From contig NC_134520.1 of the NCBI RefSeq assembly GCF_027942865.1, positions 36,925,188-36,989,187 on the forward strand: DNA of 64,000 nucleotides. The letters are read 5' to 3'. The position numbers were made by a program, and so were the translations under genes. The notes beneath the pieces were generated by a model that was given only the letters and a program-made list of their open reading frames with translations, ran no database searches and was not told the origin of the DNA. Below are positions 1-13,020 of this stretch, piece after piece. Position 1 is the stretch's first letter. Every line of letters starts with the position of its first letter. Origin of the DNA: Odontesthes bonariensis. Its lineage: Eukaryota; Chordata; Actinopteri; Atheriniformes; Atherinopsidae.

Positions 1-2770
1 TATGTAGTATGTAGTATGTAGTATGTAGTATGCAGTATGTAGTATGTAGTATGGAAGTATGCAGTATGCAGTATGGAAGTATGCAGTATGCAGTATGGAA
101 GTATGCAGTATGGAAGTATGGAAGTATGCAGTATGGAAGTATGCAGTATGCAGTATGGAAGTATGCAGTATGCAGTATGGAAGTATGCAGTATGGAAGTA
201 TGCAGTATGCAGTATGGAAGTATGCAGTATGCAGTATGGAAGTATGTAGTATGCAGTATGCAGTATGTAGTATGCAGTATGGAAGTATGCAGTATGCAGT
301 ATGGAAGTATGTAGTATGTAGTATGCAGTATGCAGTATGCAGTATGTAGTATGCAGTATGCAGTATGCAGTATGTAGTATGTAGTATGCAGTATCCAGTA
401 TGTAGTATGCAGTATGTAGTATGCAGTATGCAGTATGTAGTATGTAGTATGCAGTATGTAGTATGCAGTATGTAGTATGCAGTATGCAGTATGTAGTATG
501 CAGTATGTAGTATGCAGTATGTAGTATGTAGTATGTAGTATGCAGTATGCAGTATGTAGTATGCAGTATGTAGTATGTAGTATGCAGTATGTAGTATGCA
601 GTATGTAGTATGTAGTATGCAGTATGTAGTATGCAGTATGTAGTATGCAGTATGTAGTATGTAGTATGCAGTATGGAAGTATGCAGTATGCAGTATGGAA
701 GTATGCAGTATGGAAGTATGCGGTATGTAGTATGCAGTATGCAGTATGCAGTATGTAGTATGTAGTATGCAGTATGGAAGTATGCAGTATGCAGTATGGA
801 AGTATGCAGTATGCAGTATGGAAGTATGTAGTATGTAGTATGTAGTATGCAGTATGTAGTATGCAGTATGTAGTATGCAGTATGCAGTATGTAGTATGCA
901 GTATGTAGTATGTAGTATGCAGTATCCAGTATGTAGTATGCAGTATGTAGTATGCAGTATGTAGTATGCAGTATGTAGTATGCAGTATGCAGTATGTAGT
1001 ATGTAGTATGCAGTATGTAGTATGCAGTATGTAGTATGCAGTATGCAGTATGTAGTATGCAGTATGTAGTATGCAGTATGTAGTATGTAGTATGCAGTAT
1101 GTAGTATGCGGTATGCAGTATGTAGTATGTAGTATGCAGTATGTAGTATGCAGTATGCAGTATGTAGTATGCAGTATGTAGTATGTAGTATGCAGTATGT
1201 AGTATGTAGTATGGAGTATGCAGTATGGAAGTATGCAGTATGCAGTATGGAAGTATGTAGTATGCAGTATGCAGTATGTAGTATGCAGTATGGAAGTATG
1301 CAGTATGCAGTATGGAAGTATGTAGTATGTAGTATGCAGTATGCAGTATGCAGTATGTAGTATGCAGTATGCAGTATGTAGTATGTAGTATCCAGTATGT
1401 AGTATGCAGTATGTAGTATGCAGTATGCAGTATGTAGTATGTAGTATGCAGTATGTAGTATGCAGTATGTAGTATGCAGTATGCAGTATGTAGTATGCAG
1501 TATGTAGTATGCAGTATGTAGTATGTAGTATGCAGTATGTAGTATGCAGTATGTAGTATGTAGTATGCAGTATGTAGTATGTAGTATGCAGTATGTAGTA
1601 TGTAGTATGCAGTATGTAGTATGCAGTATGTAGTATGTAGTATGCAGTATGTAGTATGTAGTATGTAGTATGCAGTATGCAGTATGTAGTATGTAGTATG
1701 CAGTATGGAAGTATGCAGTATGCAGTATGGAAGTATGCAGTATGGAAGTATGCGGTATGTAGTATGCAGTATGCAGTATGCAGTATGCATTATGTAGTAT
1801 GTAGTATGCAGTATGGAAGTATGCAGTATGCAGTATGGAAGTATGCAGTATGCAGTATGGAAGTATGTAGTATGTAGTATGTAGTATGCAGTATGTAGTA
1901 TGCAGTATGCAGTATGTAGTATGCAGTATGTAGTATGCAGTATGCAGTATGTAGTATGTAGTATGCAGTATGTAGTATGTAGTATGCAGTATGTAGTATG
2001 TAGTATGCAGTATGTAGTATGCAGTATGCAGTATGTAGTATGTAGTATGCAGTATGTAGTATGCAGTATGTAGTATGCAGTATGCAGTATGTAGTATGCA
2101 GTATGTAGTATGTAGTATGCAGTATGTAGTATGCAGTATGTAGTATGTAGTATGTAGTATGTAGTATGCAGTATGTAGTATGCAGTATGTAGTATGTAGT
2201 ATGCAGTATGCAGTATGTAGTATGTAGTATGCAGTATGTAGTATGTAGTATGTAGTATGCAGTATGCAGTATGCAGTATGTAGTATGTAGTATGTAGTAT
2301 GTAGTATGCAGTATGTAGTATGCAGTATGTAGTATGTAGTATGTAGTATGTAGTATGCAGTATGTAGTATGCAGTATGTAGTATGTAGTATGTAGTATGC
2401 AGTATGCAGTATGTAGTATGTAGTATGTAGTATGTAGTATGCAGTATGTAGTATGCAGTATGTAGTATGCAGTATGTAGTATGTAGTATGTAGTATGCAG
2501 TATGTAGTATGCAGTATGCAGTATGTAGTATGCAGTATGTAGTATGTAGTATGCTGTATGTAGCATGCATTATGCAGTATGCATTATGCAGTATGTAGTA
2601 TGCAGTATGTAGTATGTAGTATGTAGTATGCAGTATGTAGTATGCAGTATGCAGTATGTAGTATGCAGTATGTAGTATGTAGTATGCTGTATGTAGCATG
2701 CATTATGCAGTATGCATTATGCAGTATGCAGTATGCAGTATGTAGTATGCAGTATGTAGTATGCAGTATG
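1..2770. repeat. 7-bp satellite array (GTATGCA / GTATGTA, with GTATGGAA)
   Basis: The array is a mixture of GTATGCA and GTATGTA heptamers with clusters of the 8-bp variant GTATGGAA (about 50-310, 670-830, 1215-1330, 1700-1870). A rare GTATCC variant recurs near 391, 922 and 1386, suggesting a higher-order period of roughly 0.5 kb. Long open frames here, such as minus-strand LHTAYYI repeats, are by-products of the repeat and not genes. Confidence 0.97.
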
Positions 2771-2787
2771 TGGTTTCGAACACAGCC
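1..2787 (-). mobile_element. Terminus of a Harbinger-like DNA transposon, mostly satellite
   Basis: The stretch ends in GGTTTCGAACACAGCC, the terminal inverted repeat also found at 35195, 37638 and 60244. Almost everything to its left is a 7-bp array that occupies the same subterminal position in the copy at 35195-37638. The rest of the element lies off the window to the left. The 3' flank begins AGA. Family assignment rests on the copy at 35195, where an empty paralogous site defines the borders. Confidence 0.7.
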
Positions 2788-3645
2788 AGAGTGAGGATGA
2801 TGCCGATGGCGTGTTTTTTCCTGCCTGAGTCACCTGGTGCGCCCCCTAGTGGAAAGGTTTGGTACAGAGGAAAGTATGTGAACACCCACGATGAGGCAAG
2901 TTGATGACGTTAGACGTATTTTCTGGCCTCAGAGACATTAGTGTGGCTGTGATGACATAAACAACAGGAATATAACTTATTTGCATGATTAACGAACACT
3001 TTTCTGCATTTCCTGCTTGTTTTAACAGTTGTTGCATCGCTGGGTTTTCTTAATTTTCTCTCAAACAACCAGCTTCTCTGGTGAATGAAACAGAAGGTGA
3101 TTGATGAGTCATAGCACAGCTCTCCTCACTCCTCCTGTGAAATCATTGTTAAAACTTTAAATGGAAAGCCTCCAACAGTGAAGACTCTGCAGGCTGTGGC
3201 CCACAGGGCTGTGGCCCTGTGGGCCTGCCGTCCAGCTGTGATCGGACCACCCAGGACGAGTGAAAGTACAGGGTCTGAACGGGCCCAACAGGAGGTGTGC
3301 TGCAGAGGATCAGCGGGACTATCATCACAGGACGAGAGCAGGAGGGATAATAACAGGATGCAAACGTTGGGAGAAGGAATGTGAGTCGGTACAGAGTTCC
3401 ACAGCTCCAGCCGGACCGCCATCCAGCAGCAACATCACGTTCATTCAGTGAACTTTGTTGTTCGATATGTAAAACACCACCTGGGCTGTACGAGTGGTGA
3501 CATCAGGGCAGATAAGAGAGAGCAGGGAGCAGAGCGGGGGGTAAAATCTGATTTTAGATGCCGACACGGACCATTCTGCATCAGCCTCAAAGGTTAAGAC
3601 TCGAATTTTCGTAATGTTAATTTACCGTGCGTGAGCGCAGCGCCC
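2788..3645. other. Unassigned DNA
   Basis: I see no recognisable gene, RNA or transposon. Short overlapping frames around 3126-3451 have no family resemblance that I can see. Confidence 0.5.
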
Positions 3646-4444
3646 AAACAGTTTATAACGAGTTTATAACGAGTTTCTAAAAGTTTAAAACGAGTTTATA
3701 ACAGTTTATAACGAGTTTCTAACAGTTTAAAACGAGTTTATAACAGTTTATAACGAGTTTCTAACAGTTTAAAATAGTTTAAAACGGATTATAACAGTTT
3801 ATATCGTTTTTAACAGTTTATAACGATTTTTTCAGTTTATAACAGTTTAAAACGAGTTCATAAGTTTATAACGAGTTTATAACGAGTTTAGAACAGTTTA
3901 TAAGTTTAGAACAGTTTAGAACGAGTTTAGAACAGTTTATAACGAGTTTATAACGAGTTTATAACAGTTTAAAACGGATTATAACAGTTTATATCGTTTT
4001 TAACAGTTTATAACAATTTTTTCAGTTTAAAACGTTTAAAACGAGTTCATAAGTTTATAACGAATTTATAACAGTTTAGAACGAGTTTAGAACAGTTTAT
4101 AACGAGTTTATAACAGTTTAAAATAGTTTAGAACAGTTTAAAACGAGTTTATAACAGTTTATAACAGTTTAAAATAGTTTAGAACAGTTTAAAACGAGTT
4201 TATAACAGTTTAAAACAGTTTAAAATAGTTTAGAACAGTTTAAAACGAGTTTATAACAGTTTAAAACAAGTTTATAACAGTTTATAACAGTTTAAAATAG
4301 TTTAAAACGGATTATAACAGTTTATATCGTTTTAACAGTTTATAACGATTTTTTCAGTTTAAAACGTTTAAAACGAATTCATAAGTTTAGAACAGTTTAT
4401 AAAAGTTTAAAACGCGTTTAGAACAGTTTAAAACAAGTTTATAA
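3646..4444. repeat. AT-rich minisatellite, 10-11 bp unit AGTTTATAACG
   Basis: Irregular tandem copies of AGTTTATAAC(G) and AGTTTAAAAC(G) fill about 0.8 kb. A longer block containing TTTATATCGTTTTAACAG recurs near 3795, 3985 and 4320, so a higher-order unit has also been copied. Confidence 0.93.
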
Positions 4445-5045
4445 CAGAGCCACGAGGAGCTAGCAGAGCCAGAAAAACAACCCTCTGCACTAAAAGCCAG
4501 CCTTTAAAAGGTAAAATTACTTGGACGAGAGCCACACTGTATGCAAGCTGTGTAAAGCTAAACTATTTTAGAAACACATACACATTTATTACACATTTCC
4601 ACCCGTCATCAACAACCGGAACACCATCAATTAAATTAAACACCGTCATGTTAAAATTTCTCCTCAGCTCAGAAAAGGGAAGTGAATTCCGAAGCTTTTA
4701 TTGTGAAGGACGAGCAACAGCATTCAGTGGCTGAAATCCAGAACTTTCCCACTTTGGAGCCAAAACTCAACATCTCGAAGATGTTGCTCCGGCACGGTTT
4801 GAAGAGTCAAAAGTTTCTGATTTAAATGTGAAAAAGGAGAAGCTGTTTGTTTCATTAGTTGTTCACAGAAGTCCCCCTGCACTATTTTTGGCTGAGGGAT
4901 TTTATTTTCACTTTCTTGCTGAAGGAAAAGGTTTTTTTAATCATGATGCTTCGCAGCTCTATGAATCATAATCGAATCGAAAGATTTCCACCCAGCGAGG
5001 AGACAACAACCAAACGCCTGGAGGGAGGAGAGCTGGTTCCATCAT
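4445..5045. other. Unassigned DNA
   Basis: No supported feature between the minisatellite and the CACTA-like element. Confidence 0.5.
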
Positions 5046-6890
5046 CACTCAGTGGGGTCACATGGCACTGAAAGGATCAGATTATTGGCTAAATAACAAT
5101 CAGACTGAGTTATTAAGTGCATGTAGACACCTTAATCTGACTAAGAACTGGATCGGATCAGATTATTGGCTAAATAACAATCAGACTGAGTTATTAAGTG
5201 CATGTAGACACCTTAATCTGACTAAGAACTGGATCGGATCAGATTATTGGCTAAATAACAATCAGACTGAGTCATTAAGTGCATGTAGACACCTTAATCT
5301 GACTAAGAACTGGATCGGATCAGATTATTGGCTAAATAACAATCAGACTGAGTTATTAAGTGCATTTAGACACCTTAATCTGACTAAGAACTGGATCGGA
5401 TGGGATTCAGACCCCGAGATAACTGGGCTGAAAGTCACTCTAAACCTGCTTGTAGACGCTGAAGCACGTGGTGAATCAGACTTTGCGTTCTGCGCATGCT
5501 CCAGATGTTTTCCCGGGGTCGTGACCCGGAAGTCAAAGGAGACGATATTCCTGTTGTTGTCGCCGTCAGAAAGAAACAAACAACGCGATGGAGAATGCTC
5601 CGTTGGGCATCGAGTTTGTGCAACAAGCAGCTCATCACAGAGCAAATGTAGAGGGACGTAGCTTCATCTGGCTCTGCGTTCTCCATCTTTCTCCAACGCC
5701 TGAGTTTGTTGTTGTTGTTGGTGGTGAAGAGGTCAACAGGAAGTGGCTCTATTAGCAACAGCTGGAATGGGTACAGCGCCACCTATCATACCGGGGTATG
5801 ACACGCTTTGTGCCTCTGATCCCATTCATTCACCGCCACATATCCAAGGAGAATTACCCTCGCTCAGCTCATTGGGGACCGAGCAGTGAAACTGCAAGGA
5901 CCCTATTGTATCTGTAGGAGTTATTATTCTTTCCATCTTCTTCTTATTCTTTGCAAAAGTTGCTCGAAAACTCATGAAATTTTGCGAGTACCACCTGCAA
6001 GTCGCGACATGAAAAAATCTGGACTTTACATTTTGGTGCCATTTTTGATCGATTCCACGCCCGCATATGATCGAACTCGTCCTACAGATTTAATGCTACA
6101 GACTTCAAACTTGGCCAGGTTACTCTTAAGACATGGGGGGGGGGGGATCATGGGGAAACTTTTTCAAAACTTAAAGGGCGTGGCCGTGGCGACACCTCAA
6201 AGTTTGATGACTCGCCATCACTCGCCACAAAAAATGAAGATGTTTATGATTCCCACAAAAATTATCCAATCTGTCCCAAACTCCATACGGTGAATGCTGG
6301 ACCCAGCCTGAACGCGCACATATAAAATAGTGAAATCCACCTATAGCGCCACCTGCTGGTGGTTGGAAACATCTCTTTTTTCCACATCTCGCATTTGATC
6401 GAACTCCTCCTACAGATTTAATGCTACAAGCTTCAAACTTGGCCAGGTTACTCTTAAGACATGGGGGGAAAAGATCATGGAGAAACTTTTCCAAACTCTG
6501 AACGGTGTGGGCGTGGCCAGGCGGTGAAAATCGTGTAATGGCGTTTGTGGTTTGAAAGCCTTATCATCATCCCAAGGTCATGAAACTTGGCACACACGTC
6601 CACCCTGACGACCTCGTACGTATGGAAAGGGTATCGTGTGTGGGCGGAGCTAAATGGCTCAGTGGCGCCCCCTAGAAATGTTCAAAAACCCCTCCGCATT
6701 GGGGTTATTATGTGCTCGTACGTACGCAGAGGGTATCGTGCGCGTGTGCAGAGCTGTGCGACTATGACGTCCAGCGCATGCCCCAACGTGCGCACATCTC
6801 GGTCCCGCATACAGCTGCTCGCAGCTTCAATTCTTATTTTAATTTAGCCAATAATCCGATCCTTTCAGTGCCATGTGACCCCACTGAGTG
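5046..6890. mobile_element. Non-autonomous DNA transposon with 49-bp inverted repeats (CACTA-like ends)
   Basis: The ends at 5046-5094 and 6842-6890 are inverted copies of each other with one mismatch over 49 bp, both beginning CACTCAGTGGGGTC. The CACT start suggests the CACTA/EnSpm group, but no convincing 3-bp target duplication is visible (flanks CAT and AAG), so the superfamily is an inference. No transposase is present. The interior holds two diverged copies of a block at about 6052-6140 and 6390-6478 (sharing TTCAAACTTGGCCAGG) and a pair around CGTACGTA at 6615 and 6718. Confidence 0.7.
5074..5403. repeat. 81-bp tandem repeat, 4 units, grown from the transposon end
   Basis: Units start at 5074, 5155, 5236 and 5317, each beginning GGATCAGATTATTGGC. 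That start lies inside the 49-bp inverted repeat, so the left end carries the inner part of the terminal repeat four times while the right end (6842) carries it once. Because 81 is a multiple of 3 the array gives a 199-codon open frame (5062-5661), which I regard as an artefact. Confidence 0.93.
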
Positions 6891-8260
6891 AAGCATCTGA
6901 AAACAAACTGCAGGAAGGCCGAGAAAAACAGTCCGATGGTTGTTAGCGTGAACGGTCCGACATCAACCAGCAACTCTGTTTCCTGCAGGTTTGAGTCATT
7001 TAAACAGGAAGTGGAACTTTATTTTATTCCTGTTTACTCTCAGAGTTTATGCTCTGAGTTTATCTGGATCAGCAGTTTGGTTCTGATGAGAAGAAGCAGG
7101 GATGCAGCTCAGAGAGGAGAGGAAGAAACTCTCCGATTTAAACAAATCACTAATCAGCGACCAAAATAATCCTTTGATTTTCAGCCTTTATCATGCAGCC
7201 TTAGCTGAGCGTTAGCCCGGTTCTGAGAGCCTGAGTTTCCATCTTTACCTGCTCTTTATGAGTCTGGTTCTGCTCAGACTAACAGAATAATAGCTTCTCT
7301 ACAGCGTAATGTGAACAAGTTCAGTAAATGCAGAGCGGCGTGGCCTCCTGCCAGGCGTGAAACGCATCACTCAGCCCCAGCGACTGCAGGGGAGAGCAAA
7401 CACTGAGACGTAATGCGGCACTAAGCACAGGCAGAGTGATGGATTTCCTTCATTAGGAATCTGCTGCTGGAAGCTTAGCCGGGGCTCAGAGTCTCACGTT
7501 TTCAGCATTAGCAGCTAGCAGAGCTCAGCCTGAAGCAATGTGTGGGAGAAGCCCGTTAATCTGCGGCAGTTTGAGGGGAAAACATCCCGAATGCAGGCAG
7601 AAATGTGCAGAGGAAAGCGGGTAAACACTCAGATTAACCTCCTGCGTCATGTCACATGATGAACACGATCCGACGCCTTTACAGCAGGAACAGCCTGCAG
7701 AAGCCTCACCAAGGCTGTGGCTCTGAGGGTTTAGCACCGGCGCCACCTTTATGTCCCTAAAAACGGGCCATTAGCCATGAACAGCCTGCAGGCCAGGAGG
7801 TCGTTCTGGCTGAACGGCTCCTCAGATGCACTGCAATCGGCCGTATCTGGTGAGACGATGAGGAAATCGCTCTGCCGTATCTCTGCAGGGAGGGCAGTAG
7901 CTGCAATAAGTAACCCAACAGTGGGCTGATGAGCAGGAGAGGCTAATGATTGATGCAGGAAGAGCGGCTGTGGAAAAAACGATCGAAGAACGAGGCGAGG
8001 CGAGGCTGGGCCCTGCTTTGGTGCTTCCTCTTTAACCTTCCACCAGCTCTGTGCATGTCTCAATTTTGCCCCTTTTTTTAAGAAGTCAAGAAAAATGCAC
8101 TGTTTTAGATGAAGTGAGACTGCTCCATTCAGTTTAACCAAAAATCTGTCAGTAGTAATTCTTTTTTGTGATGGCTTAAATTTATTTTTAAATAACAAAC
8201 ATTGTAGGAGAACATAATACGATATAATAAAAGAGAATGTAAAGAAATATACTGGTTTTA
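6891..8260. other. Unassigned DNA
   Basis: No gene, RNA or repeat is recognised. Short overlapping frames at 7525-8198 (minus) lack family motifs. Confidence 0.45.
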
Positions 8261-8264
8261 TAAA

Positions 8265-8725
8265 GTGTATTTATCTTGGAGATCGGACGCTTGGACTGGC
8301 AGAAGATGCTGGCGGAGGAGGTTTGCCTTATTCGCGACGCTTTCCTCACTTTCAGCTTTAATAAAAACCTGTCCAAGGAGGTTTGGTTAATCCTGCCTTT
8401 CAGAATGTTTCTGTTTCTGTGTCATTATATAGCGCAGCCGAACGACCGGTTGAATTTTTTCAGGGTGTTTCTTTCCAACGGTTAAACAACTGCACAAATG
8501 CGAGTCCAAAACACGAGATGCTTCCATGTGAACGAGTAGGAGGCGGGATGCCGTCCGGATTCAATCACCAGGCCAACTTCCGTGTTAACGAAGCTTCATA
8601 ACAAGTAACTTAAATTTCTGCTCGCAAACCAAAGCAAAAAACAAAAAGAAATCGACGGAATAACGGCTCGTAACTAAAACAACTCGTATGTCGGGACACT
8701 CGTAACTCAAGGTACCACTTCATAG
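8265..8725 (-). mobile_element. Possible pogo/Tigger-like transposon fragment
   Basis: Read on the minus strand it begins AGTGGTACCTTGAGTTACGA and continues with degenerate copies of a TACGAGT word, a pattern I associate with pogo/Tigger-type ends in vertebrates. A short frame (8188-8376, minus) starts MDRFLLK and is rich in basic and serine residues, like a transposase tail, but it is too short to place. The second terminus is not seen. Confidence 0.35.
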
Positions 8726-9645
8726 TGCTACATAGCTTCATGCTAACGTGACGTTAGCCTTTCATAGCTTTAGCCTACTCATGCAGTGTAACAATTGGCA
8801 ACAAAATCTCTTCTCTAAATGTGCAGTCTTTAAAAACAATGACTCAGTTGGAATTCACATTAAAACTTAACTCAAAATTATATATTCCACAAAAGTAGTA
8901 TACCCTGGACTACACCACTGGGTCTACACAACACAGGGATATTTATTGAGTTTTAGAGAAGCTACATTAAGCCAATAAACACATGAAATCAATCAAATAC
9001 TGAGCTATCTGCAACTCTTTTTCTGTTCTTTACTATTTAGCCAACAAAGAAAGAGTAAAGTCCAAAGTAAAAAGGTGGATTTATAAAGGCTGTAAAAACA
9101 TTATTTCTTCAGGATGCAGTTAGGGTTACTATGGTTGTTATTCTTCTATAAAACAACCACTTTTTGTGATTAATTAAATGTGAACGTGTGAATAATTCAT
9201 TAAGAATTAATCCACAGGATGAAGACTTTGGGCCCAGATATGAGCTTCCAAGCAGGAAGGGTTTAGTTTCCTGAGCTGATCCCAGAGAGCTGGGGGGGGG
9301 GCTCTGGTCCAGCAGAACCAGGCAGACGTACACGAGTCTGACCATGAATTTCATCAATGACGACTGAAGCCATCGATAAAATTGTCTGAACAACAAAAAT
9401 AAATCATATTTTTAGGTCCCATCTCCCAGCTGGACCAGGTACCTGGACAGAAGGAGCAGGACTGCAGCCTGGAAGGTTTTTAAAGCTAAAAGTTAAATTA
9501 AAACAGAAATCAGAAATTATTTTCTGTCCTAAATCAGAATCGAACTTTTAAAAAAACTCTAACAATCAAATCAAATTATGGTCTCAACTCAGCCGGCAGG
9601 ATGCAGCTAAATATCAGCTGCTGATGGAGCTGCATCTACCTGACT
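8726..9645. other. Unassigned DNA
   Basis: AT-rich, no supported feature. A run of nine G at 9293-9301 is the only local oddity. Confidence 0.45.
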
Positions 9646-9649
9646 TACT

Positions 9650-10722
9650 GTCCCCCAAATTGCCCCCTCAATGTCCCCTGAATGTCCCTTAACTTGTCCC
9701 CTAAATGTCCCCTGAATGTCCCCTAAATGTCCCCTAAATGTCCCCTAACTTGTCCCCTAAATGTCCCCTAACTTGTCCCCTGAATGTCCCCTAACTTGTC
9801 CCCTGAATGTCCCCTAACTTGTCCCCTGAATGTCCCCTAACTTGTCCCCTGAATGTCCCCTAACTTGTCCCCTGAATGTCCCCTAACTTGTCCCCTGAAT
9901 GTCCCCTAACTTGTCCCCTGAATGTCCCCTAACTTGTCCCCTGAATGTCCCCAAACTTGTCCCCTAAATGTCCCCTGAATGTCCCCTAACTTGTCCCCTA
10001 ACTTGTCCCCTGAATGTCCCCTAACTTGTCCCCTAAATGTCCCCTGAATGTCCCCTAAATGTCCCCTGAATGTCCCCTAACTTGTCCCCTGAATGTCCCC
10101 TAACTTGTCCCCTAAATGTCCCCTGAATGTCCCCTAACTTGTCCCCTAAATGTCCCCTGAATGTCCCCTAACTTGTCCCCTAAATGTCCCCTAACTTGTC
10201 CCCTAAATGTCCCCTAACTTGTCCCCTAAATGTCCCCTAACTTGTCCCCTAAATGTCCCCTGAATGTCCCCTAAATGTTCCCTTGAATGTCCCCTAACTT
10301 GTCCCCTAAATGTCCCCTAACTTGTCCCCTAAATGTCCCCTAACTTGTCCCCTAAATGTCCCCTAACTTGTCCCCTAAATGTCCCCTGAATGTCCCCTAA
10401 CTTGTCCCCTGAATGTCCCCTAACTTGTCCCCTAAATGTCCCCTGAATGTCCCCTAAATGTTCCCTTGAATGTCCCCTAACTTGTCCCCTAAATGTTCCC
10501 CTGAATGTCCCCTAACTTGTCCCCTAAATGTCCCCTAACTTGTCCCCTAAATGTTCCCCTGAATGTCCCCTAACTTGTCCCCTAAATGTCCCCTAAATGT
10601 TCCCCTGAATGTCCCCTAACTTGTCCCCTAAATGTCCCCTGAATGTCCCCTAACTTGTCCCCTAAATGTCCCCTAAATGTTCCCTTGAATGTCCCCTAAC
10701 TTGTCCCCTAAATGTCCCCTGA
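9650..10722. repeat. 11/12-bp minisatellite GTCCCCTAAAT / GTCCCCTAACTT
   Basis: About 90 tandem copies of GTCCCCTAAAT, GTCCCCTGAAT and the 12-bp GTCCCCTAACTT. Blocks with TGTTCCCTTGAATG recur near 10276, 10460 and 10678, a higher-order period of about 0.2 kb. One strand is strongly C-rich, with runs of four C every 11-12 bases. Confidence 0.96.
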
Positions 10723-11310
10723 CTCAGATAACTGGGGGAACATGCTGGTTCCTGACGGTTGGAAAGGATGAAATCTTTTAGTTTCAGCAGGTTTAAAATG
10801 GATTTAAACAACTACTTCATGCACTTAATTACGGCTCTCCTCAGATCCTCAGATCCTCTTTAAAATCTCGAGATGGGAAAGAAAAGCTTCTGGATTAACT
10901 TCAATTATTTAGCTGTGTAACAGGTGCCATAAAACATCTCACCTGTCCTACTTGTGCAACAACAGCTCGGGGGAACACGCACACCGGCTCACATGCACAG
11001 CTTCTGACTCATGTTCTCAGCCGTGACTCACGGGGATCTGACAGTGAGAACCGGCACACCTGAATCTGCTCCCTGAAATCCCTCAGAGCCCCGGCTGGGG
11101 TCCAACAACCCCGGGAGGAACCGTCCATCACCGTAAAGCCAGATAATTAAATGTTGGGACGGTGCCTTTCAGGCAGGTGCTGAAGCTGCTGGAGACGTCG
11201 ACTCTACTCTTTCCCACCTCGTGTTTGTCCCTCAGCTCAAAGATTAATAAACAAAAAACACAAATAATCAAGATATAGTTTCCTGATTACATCAAATTAA
11301 CATATCTGAA
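10723..11310. other. Unassigned DNA
   Basis: No supported feature. Confidence 0.45.
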
Positions 11311-11830
11311 GCATCAGCCTGAAGCTGATTTCTCTTAAGCTCTAAACTCTGTAAACTTTAGCAACATTTGAAACATTTTCAGGTGAGAAAGTAGTCGTTT
11401 AGATCCCCAACGTGTTGAAAACCTGACAAAATACCGGCTGTTTACAATTTTGTTCCCACGAATTCGGCGCTACTAAAGCTAGCCGCAGTGAGCAACGCAC
11501 TTCCTGTTATTTTCACAAAATAAAATACCCGTTGCCTTTTATCATAGGGAAAGCCATTACCATACAATTGGTGCTTTTGTTTTGAAAACAGGAAGTGAAC
11601 CTACCCTCGTTGTAGCTAGCTTGAAACTGCCGTTTTGACAGGAAATGACGATCGGCGACGTCACGTTACGTTGCATCTTGGGTAGTTTGAGTATGAGTAG
11701 TAACCTCATGATGCATACCCAACATTTCGGAGAATCTAGGATGCATCCGGGAACTTCTGCTTACTCAAACTCGCATACTAACTCAGAAAGTTAGTAGAAG
11801 TAGGAGAAGTATGCGATTTGGAACACAGCC
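11311..11830 (+). mobile_element. Harbinger-like element, left-truncated, without the satellite
   Basis: This is nearly identical to 37141-37638 (starting GCCTGAAGCTGATTTCTC) and ends in TTTGGAACACAGCC, the shared terminus. The left end and the whole 7-bp array found in the other copies are missing. It holds no transposase, so it is non-autonomous. Confidence 0.8.
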
Positions 11831-13020
11831 CTGGCTTCAGGAAGCTTTCTACCAGCTTTCAGACTGTACAGGCGGACAGAGACTGCAGATGGAGCGGTAA
11901 GAGTAAAGGAAGGAGAGTCTAACATCAGATGGTGTAATTTATAAATAAAACTGAACTGTGAATTTCCATCCATGAGAGTTCACCTGCGTTACCTGATGAA
12001 GATGCATGTGACGTCACTCGTTGCTCGCTAACAAAGGCACAAGCCCGTTGAATTCATGGCAATCTCCTCAGTTTTTCAACTGATTTAAATTCTTTATTTA
12101 CTCTATTCATGCCCAATAATTTATCCTGAAACAATATAATTTCCTTTTAATGAAGAACTAACTCAATTGGATACGATTAAGTTCGAGCTAATGTCCCCTT
12201 TCATAGCTTTTGTTCATTAAATTTAGTTTTTAGCATCTATGAAAACAACTATTGGACAGAGAGGTACAGCAGAAATCAACCATTCATTTCTTCCAACAAA
12301 TTCCCAAACTGCCATCCCGTAGAACTTTTGTTACACTTTGCAGTCTTAATGTGTAAAATACAAAAGACCTTTTGTGCCCGACAGACTGCTGTCGGCTACA
12401 AGTCTGAACGTGCAGGAGCTGCAGATGTGCAGCTGGAGGGGTGAGGTCGGGCCGGTTTCTTTTGGGATCTACGCCAAATGCCATGAAATCCAGGCATTAT
12501 TTCAACAGTTCAGAGTTTGTACAAACAGCTGGGAGAACATCAGCAGCTATCTCATACAAAGCTAAGAGCCTAACACCTTTCCTGATGGGCAATAATCAAA
12601 AGCCAAACAAACAATCATAAAGAGACAAAAGTGCAAACAAATGTCAGAGCATGAAACATGGAAAAAGATCCAGTTTTCTGCTAATTCAGCTGCAATAAAT
12701 AGCAGAAGATCCTCTGCAGAAACACTGTCCAACACTGTTTTTACTGCAGCCATTTAACCAGCAAAAATTAGAATTACTGCAGTAGATTAACTTAGGATGG
12801 TCTATTTTACCGTCAACGCCCCGCAAAATGATGCTGTTTACAAAGAAGTGCTACTCATGATTCTAATGAAGTGAGGAATCGGAATGCAAACACAATTGCA
12901 GTCAAAATACAGAACAGAATACTGTGCAAATTTCAAACATCTTTTATGAAAATCAATACAAAAAAGTAGTGCAACTTGCAATAATTATATTTTTGCATCA
13001 ATATGAGGTATTCACATTCA
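11831..13020. other. Unassigned DNA
   Basis: Short frames at 12284-12753 lack recognisable motifs. No RNA gene or transposon end is identified. Confidence 0.45.

Noticed and set aside
5062..5661. 199-codon frame with 27-residue repeats
   Set aside because: By-product of the 81-bp tandem repeat in a transposon end; the remainder has no domain.
6587..7169. Frames crossing the right end of the CACTA-like element
   Set aside because: Short, without motifs, and one ends in the inverted repeat.
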